Virus record (IMG/VR): IMGVR_UViG_3300028608_000050
Span: 1-32,819 of that record
Source of the DNA: a virus
DNA length: 32,819 nt
Direction: 5' to 3' (one strand)
Position 1 is the first letter of the stretch. Each line of letters opens with the position of its first letter. Under the pieces are notes generated by a model. It was given only the letters and a program-made list of their open reading frames with translations, was not told where the DNA came from and ran no database searches. This document shows, in pieces, positions 25,777 through 32,615 of this stretch. The translations under genes and the position numbers were made by a program.

Positions 25777-27636
25777 ATGACACAAAACCTATCACCGATT
25801 ATTGCACGCGTCTGCAAACATGCCGTCTATACGGAGCATCGTTTTGACAAGAGCAAGGACTTGCTGACCGCAAAGATTACCAACGTTCATGAGGATAACT
25901 CGCGAACCAACTCATTCATTTCGATTGAAAACTACAAGATGCCTTGGCACCTTGTCAAAGAGCAGCATCGTAAGTTCGAGCAGCCTAAAGACTACCTCGA
26001 AGAACGTTACTGCCGTGAATATCGCAGCACCCGTCGTTCGATTCCGTTTGAAGTACGCAAGCAGCTATTTGGGGTAGCTGACCGTAGCTCGACGATCTAT
26101 GACATTAAGTCGGGTAAAGGCATTCAGTATGTGTTTGGTTTGGACCAGACCACACCGGTTCACTTCAAGCAACAGTTCTTTAAGAAGTACGCGGAGTATC
26201 AGGAAAAGGAACCGTACACCGTAGCAGCTTTCGACGTTGAAGCGGATATGGAAGTCTTTGGTGAAGTCAAACCAATCATGATGGCTTCGGTTACCATGAA
26301 AGGTAAAGCTTACTTTGCTGCTCAGCGTAGCTGGTATCAGAGTCGTCAGGACAAGATCGATCCAAAGGTTCGGTTAACTGACTTTGCAATCCTGGCCGAG
26401 TTAAAAGCAGCTGAGAAGAAGTACGTACAGGAACACCTTGATCGTCGCAAGTGCACGATTGAGTATGAACTGTTCGACACTCCTGGTCAGATTGCTTATG
26501 CCTGCATTCAGAAGTTCCATGAATGGGAACCGGACTGGGTACTGAGCTGGAACGCCGGTTATGACATGGAAGCCTGTGAACGCGCGCTCAGGACTGAAGG
26601 TTATAACCTCGCAGACGTCTACAGTGATCCATCGGTACCAAAAGAGTATCGCAGTTATGAACTGAACCTTGGTCGTACTCACAAGGTTAAGGAGAACGGC
26701 GACAAGACTCCTCTGGAACCACAAGAGAAGTTTCCAACCGTTCGTGCTCCAGCTAAGTGGCAATGGGCTGACGCTATGTCGGGTTATGCCATTAAGCGCT
26801 TCTCGTCGGGTAAGCTCGAGAGCTACTCTCTGGAGTCGATTGCTACTCGTGAAGAGGTCAAGGGTAAGCTGTATACCGAAGAGGGCATGAAGCACGGTCC
26901 TGGTTCACCTCAGTGGCATCGGTACATGCAGAAACATCATCCGTATCTGTATTCGATGTACAACATTGCGGACAACTGGCCTATTGAAGAGATCAACGAG
27001 CAGACTCTGGACTTCTCGCTGTCGATTCCAATGCTGCTGCGTTATTCGGAATACTTCAACTTTGTTTCGCAACCACGGTTGATCGCTGATACCCTTTCGT
27101 TCCTTGCACGTGAGAACGGTTACGTCTGGGGCAGTACTCCGGCTAAACGTGACAAGACCTTTACTGATCGTCTACCAACCCTCGACAACTGGATTGCACT
27201 CCTCGATACCGAGAAGAACGCAGACATGGGCCGAGCGATGTTTATTGGTCTGGATGACGTACTCAGTTCTGGTCGTGGTAGTACCTCTGACCTTGACGTT
27301 GAGGGTGCTTACCCAACGGGCACACTGGCGGCTAATGCCAGCAACAAAACGACACAGATGGAAGTCTATGCCATCCAGGGTGCTGACGACATGAAGTTCC
27401 GGGAGATTGCCGTGAACTATGCCAGCAGTACTCAGGCGAATGCCATGGGCTTGGGTCATGACCTGTTCCGCTTCCCGCAAGCAGACAACATGCAAGCAGA
27501 CTTCGAGAAAGGTCTTGAAGAGCTGGGCATGGGGGACATGTTGCAGCAACTGCGTGAAAGTGCAGCAAAAGCAAAAGCAGAACGAGAGAAGCGTCAAGCA
27601 GAAGTATTGCCAGAAGTACTTAAAGAAGCCGCGTAA
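25777..27636 (+). CDS. Family B DNA polymerase, N-terminal and exonuclease part, 619 aa
   Basis: Predicted replicative DNA polymerase fragment with proofreading. Numbering from the 25777 start: Exo I is AAFDVEAD (D153, E155), Exo II is SWNAGYDME (N259, D263), and Exo III is YNIAD (Y395, D399). Polymerase motif A is DLDVEGAYPT (D507, Y512), and an N-x-S-x-x-T stretch follows it as in other B-family enzymes. Only about 110 residues remain after motif A, with no motif B (KxxxNSxYG) and no motif C (DTD), so about half of the palm and all of the thumb are missing. RB69 polymerase has about 490 residues after motif A. The start has CAGGA about eight bases upstream. The gene ends at a terminator and the missing half is not here. 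Confidence 0.78.
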   Translation: MTQNLSPIIARVCKHAVYTEHRFDKSKDLLTAKITNVHEDNSRTNSFISIENYKMPWHLVKEQHRKFEQPKDYLEERYCREYRSTRRSIPFEVRKQLFGVADRSSTIYDIKSGKGIQYVFGLDQTTPVHFKQQFFKKYAEYQEKEPYTVAAFDVEADMEVFGEVKPIMMASVTMKGKAYFAAQRSWYQSRQDKIDPKVRLTDFAILAELKAAEKKYVQEHLDRRKCTIEYELFDTPGQIAYACIQKFHEWEPDWVLSWNAGYDMEACERALRTEGYNLADVYSDPSVPKEYRSYELNLGRTHKVKENGDKTPLEPQEKFPTVRAPAKWQWADAMSGYAIKRFSSGKLESYSLESIATREEVKGKLYTEEGMKHGPGSPQWHRYMQKHHPYLYSMYNIADNWPIEEINEQTLDFSLSIPMLLRYSEYFNFVSQPRLIADTLSFLARENGYVWGSTPAKRDKTFTDRLPTLDNWIALLDTEKNADMGRAMFIGLDDVLSSGRGSTSDLDVEGAYPTGTLAANASNKTTQMEVYAIQGADDMKFREIAVNYASSTQANAMGLGHDLFRFPQADNMQADFEKGLEELGMGDMLQQLRESAAKAKAEREKRQAEVLPEVLKEAA

Positions 27637-27642
27637 AGCAGC

Positions 27643-27684
27643 TATAAGCCCTCCTACTCCTTTACGGGAGTAGGAGGGCTTATA
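27643..27684. terminator. Bidirectional hairpin terminator
   Basis: A perfect 18-bp inverted repeat with a TTTACG loop (27661-27666) lies between the polymerase stop and the end of the minus gene at 27699. The stop codon plus leader (TAAAGCAGCTATAA) is the same as at 21556-21569, and the stem is a close variant. Confidence 0.88.
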
Positions 27685-27698
27685 TTCACGGTCGACGC

Positions 27699-28784
27699 TT
27701 ATTCAGCGGCAGCAGCTGGAGCACCGCCGATACCGAATACCTTGTTCAGGGCAGTCGATGCTTCGGCAACGCGGGTGTAGTTGGCTTCGATCAACTTGGC
27801 CACTTTCACGCAAGAGCTGACGATGATGCGCAGAGCACCGATGTCTTTCTGAAGTTCGGCCTTGTCCTTAGCGTCCTTGGCTTTCTTCATCTTGCCTTCA
27901 GCGACGGTCAGCAACTTCTCGATCGCCGACTTCTTGCCTTTGAACTCGTCCGAGAACGCCTTGATCGACACGACGTTGGCGGCGCAGTCTTTGCTGAACT
28001 GGATCGCGGCGTTTGCATCAGTGATGCTAGTAGCCTTTTCCAGCTTGCCCAGGAACTGTGCGTCGCGGGTCATGAACTTCGCAACCATGGCGCCGACATC
28101 GATGGCGTTGTCGGTGAAGTCAGTATTGCCGGACAGGTGCTGAGCGGCTTTGTGTTCCTTATCGGAACCGTTGGCAGCAGCGACGGTCAGGAACGCCTTC
28201 TTCGCTTTAACAGCGCCTTCGACGACCTTGGCCAGGGCACCTTGTGCCTTCTTGTTCATCTTGGCCATTTCTTTCAGAGCAGCCTTGACAGCGTCACGCT
28301 TCTCTTTCAGATCGCCTTTCTTGGCCTTGGCGACGTCAACACCGGCAGCAGCAGCAGCGTTCAGTTGCTTGTCGGCGGTGGCTTCGTCCTGGGTGCCCGA
28401 CGCAGCAGCTTGCAGCTCAGCGGCGTTTTCGGTGCAGACATCTTTGGCCACTTCAGCGTCTTTGGCGCTGTCACGGTTGAAGAAGAAGTCCCAGATGGAC
28501 TTGAAGGTTTTGGTGATGTAGTCCCAGACAGCTTTGAAACCGTCGCCGATGGCCGAGAACACACCTTCGTTACCAGCTACTTGCGAGCCGGAGACGATAC
28601 CAGCGGACAGCAGCACGCCCTGGGCGTATTGTTGAGCGGCGGTCAGGTTGAAGCTTTCGGTACCCGCGATGTCCATCTGCTCAGCAGTGTCGTTCAGGGA
28701 GTCGAACATGATCTCGACGTGCGGGACATCCGGAAGACCAAAGCCGTCGCCGTCTGGTTGGTAAGAGCCTTCTACGTATTCCAT
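27699..28784 (-). CDS. Processed internal head protein, 361 aa
   Basis: Clear family member. Site one, IAGTE (39-43), is followed by SFNLTAAQQYAQG. Site two, VAGNE (69-73), is followed by GVFSAIGDGFKAVWDYITKTF, an amphipathic helix of the same kind as in the 22356-23870 protein. The mature part (from 74) is Ala/Lys-rich and highly helical, fitting DNA-packed inner-head material, and ends GAPAAAAE. The start ATG has AAGGA eight bases upstream, inside the palindrome CCTTGCAAGG. Codons are strongly C/G-ending, which suggests high expression. Mature mass would be about 30 kDa. Confidence 0.8.
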   Translation of the reverse strand: MEYVEGSYQPDGDGFGLPDVPHVEIMFDSLNDTAEQMDIAGTESFNLTAAQQYAQGVLLSAGIVSGSQVAGNEGVFSAIGDGFKAVWDYITKTFKSIWDFFFNRDSAKDAEVAKDVCTENAAELQAAASGTQDEATADKQLNAAAAAGVDVAKAKKGDLKEKRDAVKAALKEMAKMNKKAQGALAKVVEGAVKAKKAFLTVAAANGSDKEHKAAQHLSGNTDFTDNAIDVGAMVAKFMTRDAQFLGKLEKATSITDANAAIQFSKDCAANVVSIKAFSDEFKGKKSAIEKLLTVAEGKMKKAKDAKDKAELQKDIGALRIIVSSCVKVAKLIEANYTRVAEASTALNKVFGIGGAPAAAAE

Positions 28785-28832
28785 TTCTTCTTTCCTTGCA
28801 AGGAGGGGGTTGTGTGAATTGACGGCGGTGGA

Positions 28833-29468
28833 TTAGACGTTGGTCAAGTAGCGGAAGTACTGGGTAACGTTTTCTTTACCCTTGCGATTCAGGTCAACGA
28901 TAACGCTGGCCAGATCAACGAGCTGGTGCAGCTTGTAGCGCGCTTCCCAGTTCTTGGCAACCATCGACAGGAACGACATGTACGTGTGGTACAGTCGGAT
29001 GGTCTGTACCGGATACTTCCGATCCAAACCAACGGTGTGACGGAAGGCCAGGCCACCATCGAAGACGTCGCGGTTGTTGCGAATGATGTTCAGCAGATCG
29101 TCGGTTACCACAACGAACTGTTCGAAGTCAAGACGCAGGGAGTTGCCGACCGTTTCCATGAAACTGATCTGCTCTTCGCGCTCTTCTTCTTTGGTCTTGT
29201 AACGCTTACGGCCAGCGAGGAATTCCACGTGGCGTTCGATACGCGCTACCATGACGTCGGTGGTGGTGTCGCCTTTGGCGTTAACCTGTGCACCGATGCC
29301 AACAACCATGATGTCTCCCTGGTAAGTAGCCTCAGCCGGAGCAACAGCTTCTTTTGCAGGTTCGGTGACAACAGCAGAGGCTTTAGCAGCTGGTTTAGTG
29401 CTAACCTCCTTTGCTGGAGTACCACTGAGATCTTCGCTCTCAGGTGGCGTATAATCTGGAGTGCTCAT
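28833..29468 (-). CDS. Virion structural protein with low-complexity N-terminus, 211 aa
   Basis: Residues 1-50 are Pro/Ala/Lys/Glu-rich and probably disordered. A compact helical domain follows (about 55-211), with a highly charged KTKEEEREEQ stretch. There is no enzyme motif and no membrane span. The start at 29468 has AAGGG seven bases upstream, inside the 14-base palindrome GAAAGGGCCCTTTC (29469-29482). Promoter motif copy 3 lies about 50 bases upstream. It is followed by the 27699-28784 gene after 48 bases, so the two share an operon. No family is recognised. Confidence 0.7.
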   Translation of the reverse strand: MSTPDYTPPESEDLSGTPAKEVSTKPAAKASAVVTEPAKEAVAPAEATYQGDIMVVGIGAQVNAKGDTTTDVMVARIERHVEFLAGRKRYKTKEEEREEQISFMETVGNSLRLDFEQFVVVTDDLLNIIRNNRDVFDGGLAFRHTVGLDRKYPVQTIRLYHTYMSFLSMVAKNWEARYKLHQLVDLASVIVDLNRKGKENVTQYFRYLTNV

Positions 29469-29482
29469 GAAAGGGCCCTTTC
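29469..29482 (-). promoter_or_regulatory. Palindrome containing the ribosome binding site
   Basis: GAAAGGGCCCTTTC is a perfect 14-base palindrome directly before the start codon of the 211-residue protein, and it contains the AAGGG ribosome site. Folding or strand pairing here would hide that site. The leaders at 24258 and 28784 have the similar CCTTGCAAGG. Confidence 0.4.
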
Positions 29483-29518
29483 GTAGAGAGTTATAGAGAC
29501 CACAAATAATGGTTTCAG

Positions 29519-29530
29519 CATAAAATACGG
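29519..29530 (-). promoter_or_regulatory. Candidate late-type promoter motif, copy 3
   Basis: The minus strand reads CCGTATTTTATG, matching copies 1 and 2 at ten or eleven of 12 positions, about 50 bases before the start at 29468. It would drive the 29468-27699 operon. Confidence 0.45.
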
Positions 29531-29535
29531 CTATA

Positions 29536-29563
29536 CCCCTAGGGCCCTTGCGGACCCTAGAGG
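29536..29563 (-). terminator. Weak hairpin after the 29574 ORF
   Basis: CTAGGG (29539-29544) pairs with CCCTAG (29555-29560), with inner CC/GG pairs around a TTGC loop and one C/A mismatch. It sits just downstream of the ORF ending at 29574 on the minus strand and just upstream of promoter copy 3. No clear U tract follows, so a terminator role is uncertain. Confidence 0.4.
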
Positions 29564-29573
29564 CTAGCAGTGA

Positions 29574-30110
29574 TCAGATCAATTTCTTGTCCAAACCCAG
29601 TTGGCGCATAATTTCCATCAAGTCTTTATTGCTATCCCCAACCTTAGGCAACTTACCATTGCCCGATGGATCCGGTGGGTTATCAATCTTGTCTCGTTCA
29701 CTGCGTCCTTCAGTCACACCAGTGATCAAGTCGTCGATCAGAAACATAGGCATCTCCATGTAATCCCTTAAAGAGATAAGCTCATGAAGTTTGTAGAACC
29801 CGTACTTCTTAGCGACAGACTTAATCGACCACTCATGGTAGAAGGCGTTCTCCTCAGGGATGTAGGCAACTGAAGAGAACGGATCCATGGTAGCAGGCGT
29901 GTAGTGGTTCATGTTCAGGTCATGCAACATGGACTCGTTAAACGACATGGCTTCTGGGGTAATGCCTTTGATAGACTTCCCCAGCAGCGCATTGTTAACC
30001 TGATTGAACGCAGGACTGAAGACAATCCTGTTGTCGACTCGGGGGCTTATTCCGAGAGGGCTTCGGATTTGACTTTGCCTTGCTCGGCCGTCTGCTTGAG
30101 CATCGCCCAC
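29574..30110 (-). CDS. Minus-one-frame ORF, probable frameshift extension, 178 codons
   Basis: A coding-looking ORF that overlaps the end of the 30047-31768 gene by 64 bases in the -1 frame. The only early start is a GTG at 30110 with no ribosome site, and the next Met (residue 54) also lacks one. Yet the sequence from about residue 23 (RVDNRIVFSPAFNQVNN) reads like real protein. The frame stays open upstream to the T7 slippery site at 30122-30128 and past it. I infer that it is translated as a -1 frameshift extension of the upstream protein, giving about 182 extra residues. It has a helical core (SIKSVAKKYGFYKLHELISL) and a Pro/Gly/Asp-rich part. Independent translation from a rare start, or a homopolymer sequencing error, remain possible. 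Confidence 0.7.
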   Translation of the reverse strand: MGDAQADGRARQSQIRSPLGISPRVDNRIVFSPAFNQVNNALLGKSIKGITPEAMSFNESMLHDLNMNHYTPATMDPFSSVAYIPEENAFYHEWSIKSVAKKYGFYKLHELISLRDYMEMPMFLIDDLITGVTEGRSERDKIDNPPDPSGNGKLPKVGDSNKDLMEIMRQLGLDKKLI

Positions 30111-31768
30111 TGGGTGAGGGTAAAAAAACTCATCACTGGATCGATAGGCGTGTAGCCGAGCTTACGATCCAACAGGCCTTCAGGGTCTTCCAGGTCACCC
30201 TGGTTAGTCCGGCACTTCGGACACACGTAGTTGCGCACGCCCATAAAGGTACGGGACATGTACGGTGTCTTGTTGAGGATGAACTTCACCAGGTTACGGT
30301 TGAGGTCTGCCTGATCACGCAGGACATCCATCAGGCCGCCGTTGAACTCGACATCGTCGATCTCGCTACGACGGAACACCACTTCTTCCTCGTCGGTGTT
30401 TTCCGCTGGCAGGTCAACTTGTGCCTGTACCCAGTGGATGAACTCCGTGGAACCGAGGTTGTTGTGGAGCATGGTGACCTGGGTCTGGTACTCAGCCGGA
30501 TCGATCAGCTTCGTACGCAGCTCTGCCAACCGAGGGTTGATATCGCCAACGAAGAAGTCGAACGCCGAGAAAGCTTCAGCCAGAGTAGGCGGGGCGCATT
30601 CCAGGTACATCGACTTGTCGTCGTTATACACGCGGTTGCTTTCCAGGCCATAGGTCGAAGCTCGGCTCAGCGCACGGGTTTCCGCCATGGTGTACTTGGC
30701 ATGACCGTTCAGCAGGTTGGCGTAGATAGCCACGTCTTCGTCAGTCGTGATGTGATGACGGTGACGCAGTAGCTTGCTCGCCTGTACCAGCTTGAAGGCT
30801 TCCCAGTCGCACTTGCCCGAGAGGCAACGCAGGTTCAGGTTGATACCCTTGTTGTTGGTCGACTCGATCAGTGCGTTGATGATCGCATCCATGTCAGTCA
30901 ACAGGATAACGTTGGACAGCTGGTTGAAGTCAGCCAGGTCCGATACGCTCGAGTTGGTGACGCGGTTCGCCATGAAGTTCCAGATCACCCGGATCGAAGC
31001 GATACGCGCCAGCACGGCAGAGTTGTTACCGATCTGCTGTACATAGCCGGTGATCGTGCGACGGATGTCGTTGATCAGTGCACCCATCTCGGTATGGTTG
31101 GTACGCGAGAAGGCAAAGCTCAGGAACGAGTCACGGCACAGCACGTCGTAAGACAACTTATCAGCACCAGAGCCCGTTTTACGCGCAGCACGGCGACGCA
31201 TGTTTTCACGCTGGGAGAAACCCTTGGTAGAAGCAGAAGGTTTCTTACCGATGATGTCACCGGTATTCACGCCACCACGGTTGGAGACGTTGGACACACC
31301 CGCTTCGTTCATGACGCTGGTACGGATCTTCAGCTCGTCCTGGATTTCCGACATGAAGGCGTACAGATCGCTGGCGTGGTTGGAAACCTCGTCAGAAGTC
31401 TTGCCCGGGAAGTTGGCCTCGAGATACTGAAGCCAATCCGATTCAGCCTTATGGAAGACCGACTCAGGAACACGCTCTTCATCGAACATGGCCTTGGCGC
31501 CGCTGTAAGTCAACCAGCGACCAATAACGCCTTGAGCCTTGATGATGTCTTCTTTACGGTTACCGAGGAAGACTGTCAGGAAGCCACCGTCCTGTTGCTC
31601 TTCTTTGGTGAGGTCACGAATGATCTCATCCTCGGGAGTCAGGACTTCTTTCATCGTGGTGTTCAGTGCAGTATGCACGTCACGGTGAGTTGGAGCAGGG
31701 GCAGCGGGTGCAGCAGCCACAGCCGGAGCAGATTGCTCCAGCGGATCTTGAGGGAGATCAGTACTCAT
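30047..31768 (-). CDS. Virion or tail-assembly protein, zero-frame product, 573 aa
   Basis: A 573-residue protein. The first 35 residues are Ala/Pro-rich, and a basic stretch (RENMRRRAARK, 187-197) lies in the first third. Two Cys pairs, CLSGKC (315-320) and CPKC (516-519), could bind zinc together. Codons 548-549 are the two TTT codons of a T_TTT_TTT slippery site, 24 codons before the stop. A -1 shift there would join residues 1-549 to the next ORF, giving about 731 residues. Short and frameshifted forms of one gene are known for tail assembly chaperones (lambda G and GT). Length and Cys pairs hint at a T4 gp26-like hub chaperone, but this is a weak guess. AAGGA lies eight bases before the start. 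Confidence 0.72.
   Translation of the reverse strand: MSTDLPQDPLEQSAPAVAAAPAAPAPTHRDVHTALNTTMKEVLTPEDEIIRDLTKEEQQDGGFLTVFLGNRKEDIIKAQGVIGRWLTYSGAKAMFDEERVPESVFHKAESDWLQYLEANFPGKTSDEVSNHASDLYAFMSEIQDELKIRTSVMNEAGVSNVSNRGGVNTGDIIGKKPSASTKGFSQRENMRRRAARKTGSGADKLSYDVLCRDSFLSFAFSRTNHTEMGALINDIRRTITGYVQQIGNNSAVLARIASIRVIWNFMANRVTNSSVSDLADFNQLSNVILLTDMDAIINALIESTNNKGINLNLRCLSGKCDWEAFKLVQASKLLRHRHHITTDEDVAIYANLLNGHAKYTMAETRALSRASTYGLESNRVYNDDKSMYLECAPPTLAEAFSAFDFFVGDINPRLAELRTKLIDPAEYQTQVTMLHNNLGSTEFIHWVQAQVDLPAENTDEEEVVFRRSEIDDVEFNGGLMDVLRDQADLNRNLVKFILNKTPYMSRTFMGVRNYVCPKCRTNQGDLEDPEGLLDRKLGYTPIDPVMSFFTLTQWAMLKQTAEQGKVKSEALSE
30122..30128 (-). other. Candidate -1 ribosomal frameshift site (T_TTT_TTT)
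   Basis: The minus strand has seven T in a row. The zero frame divides them as AGT TTT TTT ACC, which is the X_XXY_YYZ pattern. The ORF ending at 29574 is in exactly the -1 frame and is open across this point. I could not identify a strong downstream stem or pseudoknot by eye. Confidence 0.55.
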
Positions 31769-31791
31769 GTACTACTTCCTTGCGTGAGTGA

Positions 31792-32574
31792 TTAGTTAAC
31801 TTGTTTAGCGCCGACGTCTTCGTACGCGTCGCTGTCCAGCAGCTCGCCCATGACAGGCATGGTGCCTTCAGCAGGGGCTTCTACCGGTTGGACGGTACGG
31901 TACATCGCGGCCACGCGGGCAATACGCTCACCGTGCAGACGCATACCGAAGTCGTAGTTGGTTTCACCTTCGAGGCTGTGCTCACGCACGTATTCGTTGA
32001 TGACCTCTTCGCGAGGACGCAGCACGACTTCCATCAGACCTGGGATGTCGAACTGCATGACCTCGGCCAGGGTGTCGGTGTAGTGCACGAACAGCGAGAT
32101 GTAGTCTTCAACTTCTTTTTCTTCGTTGATGAACACGAAGATTGCATTGACGTCTTCAGCGACCGAAACGATCTGCTTGTCGAAGGCGTCAACCAGCGCT
32201 TGTTCTTCGGCGGTCAGCGTAACCTTCTTCATCGCGACCAGCTTTTCAACAACTTCCAGCACGCCGTGGATGTTGCCCAGGATCGGGATCATTTCGTTGA
32301 TGCCTTTCAGCACGTCAACGTTGGTCAGGGATTCCTTGACCGCCTGGTAATCTTTCTTCAGATCGAGCGCCGTTTGCACAACACCTTTGGTAGCGATGTC
32401 GTAACGCAGTTTGGCTTCTGCTGCCTGAATACCTTCCGGTGTTGCGGCCATACGTGCCAGTTCACGACGCCCCATGCTGAACTGCTTCACGTTACGGTCT
32501 GAGTTAGCCGCCTTCTTTTTCTGTTTGGACTTAACAGCACGCTGAGCTTTCTTCTGCGCTTGTTTAGTAGACAT
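31792..32574 (-). CDS. Virion structural or assembly protein, 260 aa
   Basis: A 260-residue helical protein. The first 50 residues are very basic (QKKAQRAVKSKQKKKAANS), which suggests nucleic-acid or acidic-protein binding. The rest is Glu/Val-rich and helical, with an acidic C-terminus. No known domain is recognised. AGGGA lies about ten bases before the start. It lies 23 bases upstream of the 573-residue protein gene and is probably in the same operon. Codons are C/G-ending, suggesting high expression. It is divergent from the plus gene at 32616. Confidence 0.68.
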   Translation of the reverse strand: MSTKQAQKKAQRAVKSKQKKKAANSDRNVKQFSMGRRELARMAATPEGIQAAEAKLRYDIATKGVVQTALDLKKDYQAVKESLTNVDVLKGINEMIPILGNIHGVLEVVEKLVAMKKVTLTAEEQALVDAFDKQIVSVAEDVNAIFVFINEEKEVEDYISLFVHYTDTLAEVMQFDIPGLMEVVLRPREEVINEYVREHSLEGETNYDFGMRLHGERIARVAAMYRTVQPVEAPAEGTMPVMGELLDSDAYEDVGAKQVN

Positions 32575-32595
32575 ATGCTATGATTCCCTGGTTAA

Positions 32596-32605
32596 CTAAC
32601 GTTAG
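32596..32605. promoter_or_regulatory. Palindrome in a divergent intergenic region
   Basis: CTAACGTTAG is a perfect 10-base palindrome in the 41 bases between two divergent start codons, next to GTTAAC (32591-32596). Its right end runs into the AGGAAA ribosome site of the plus gene. It may be an operator, or it may be chance. Confidence 0.25.
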
Positions 32606-32615
32606 GAAAGCCCCA

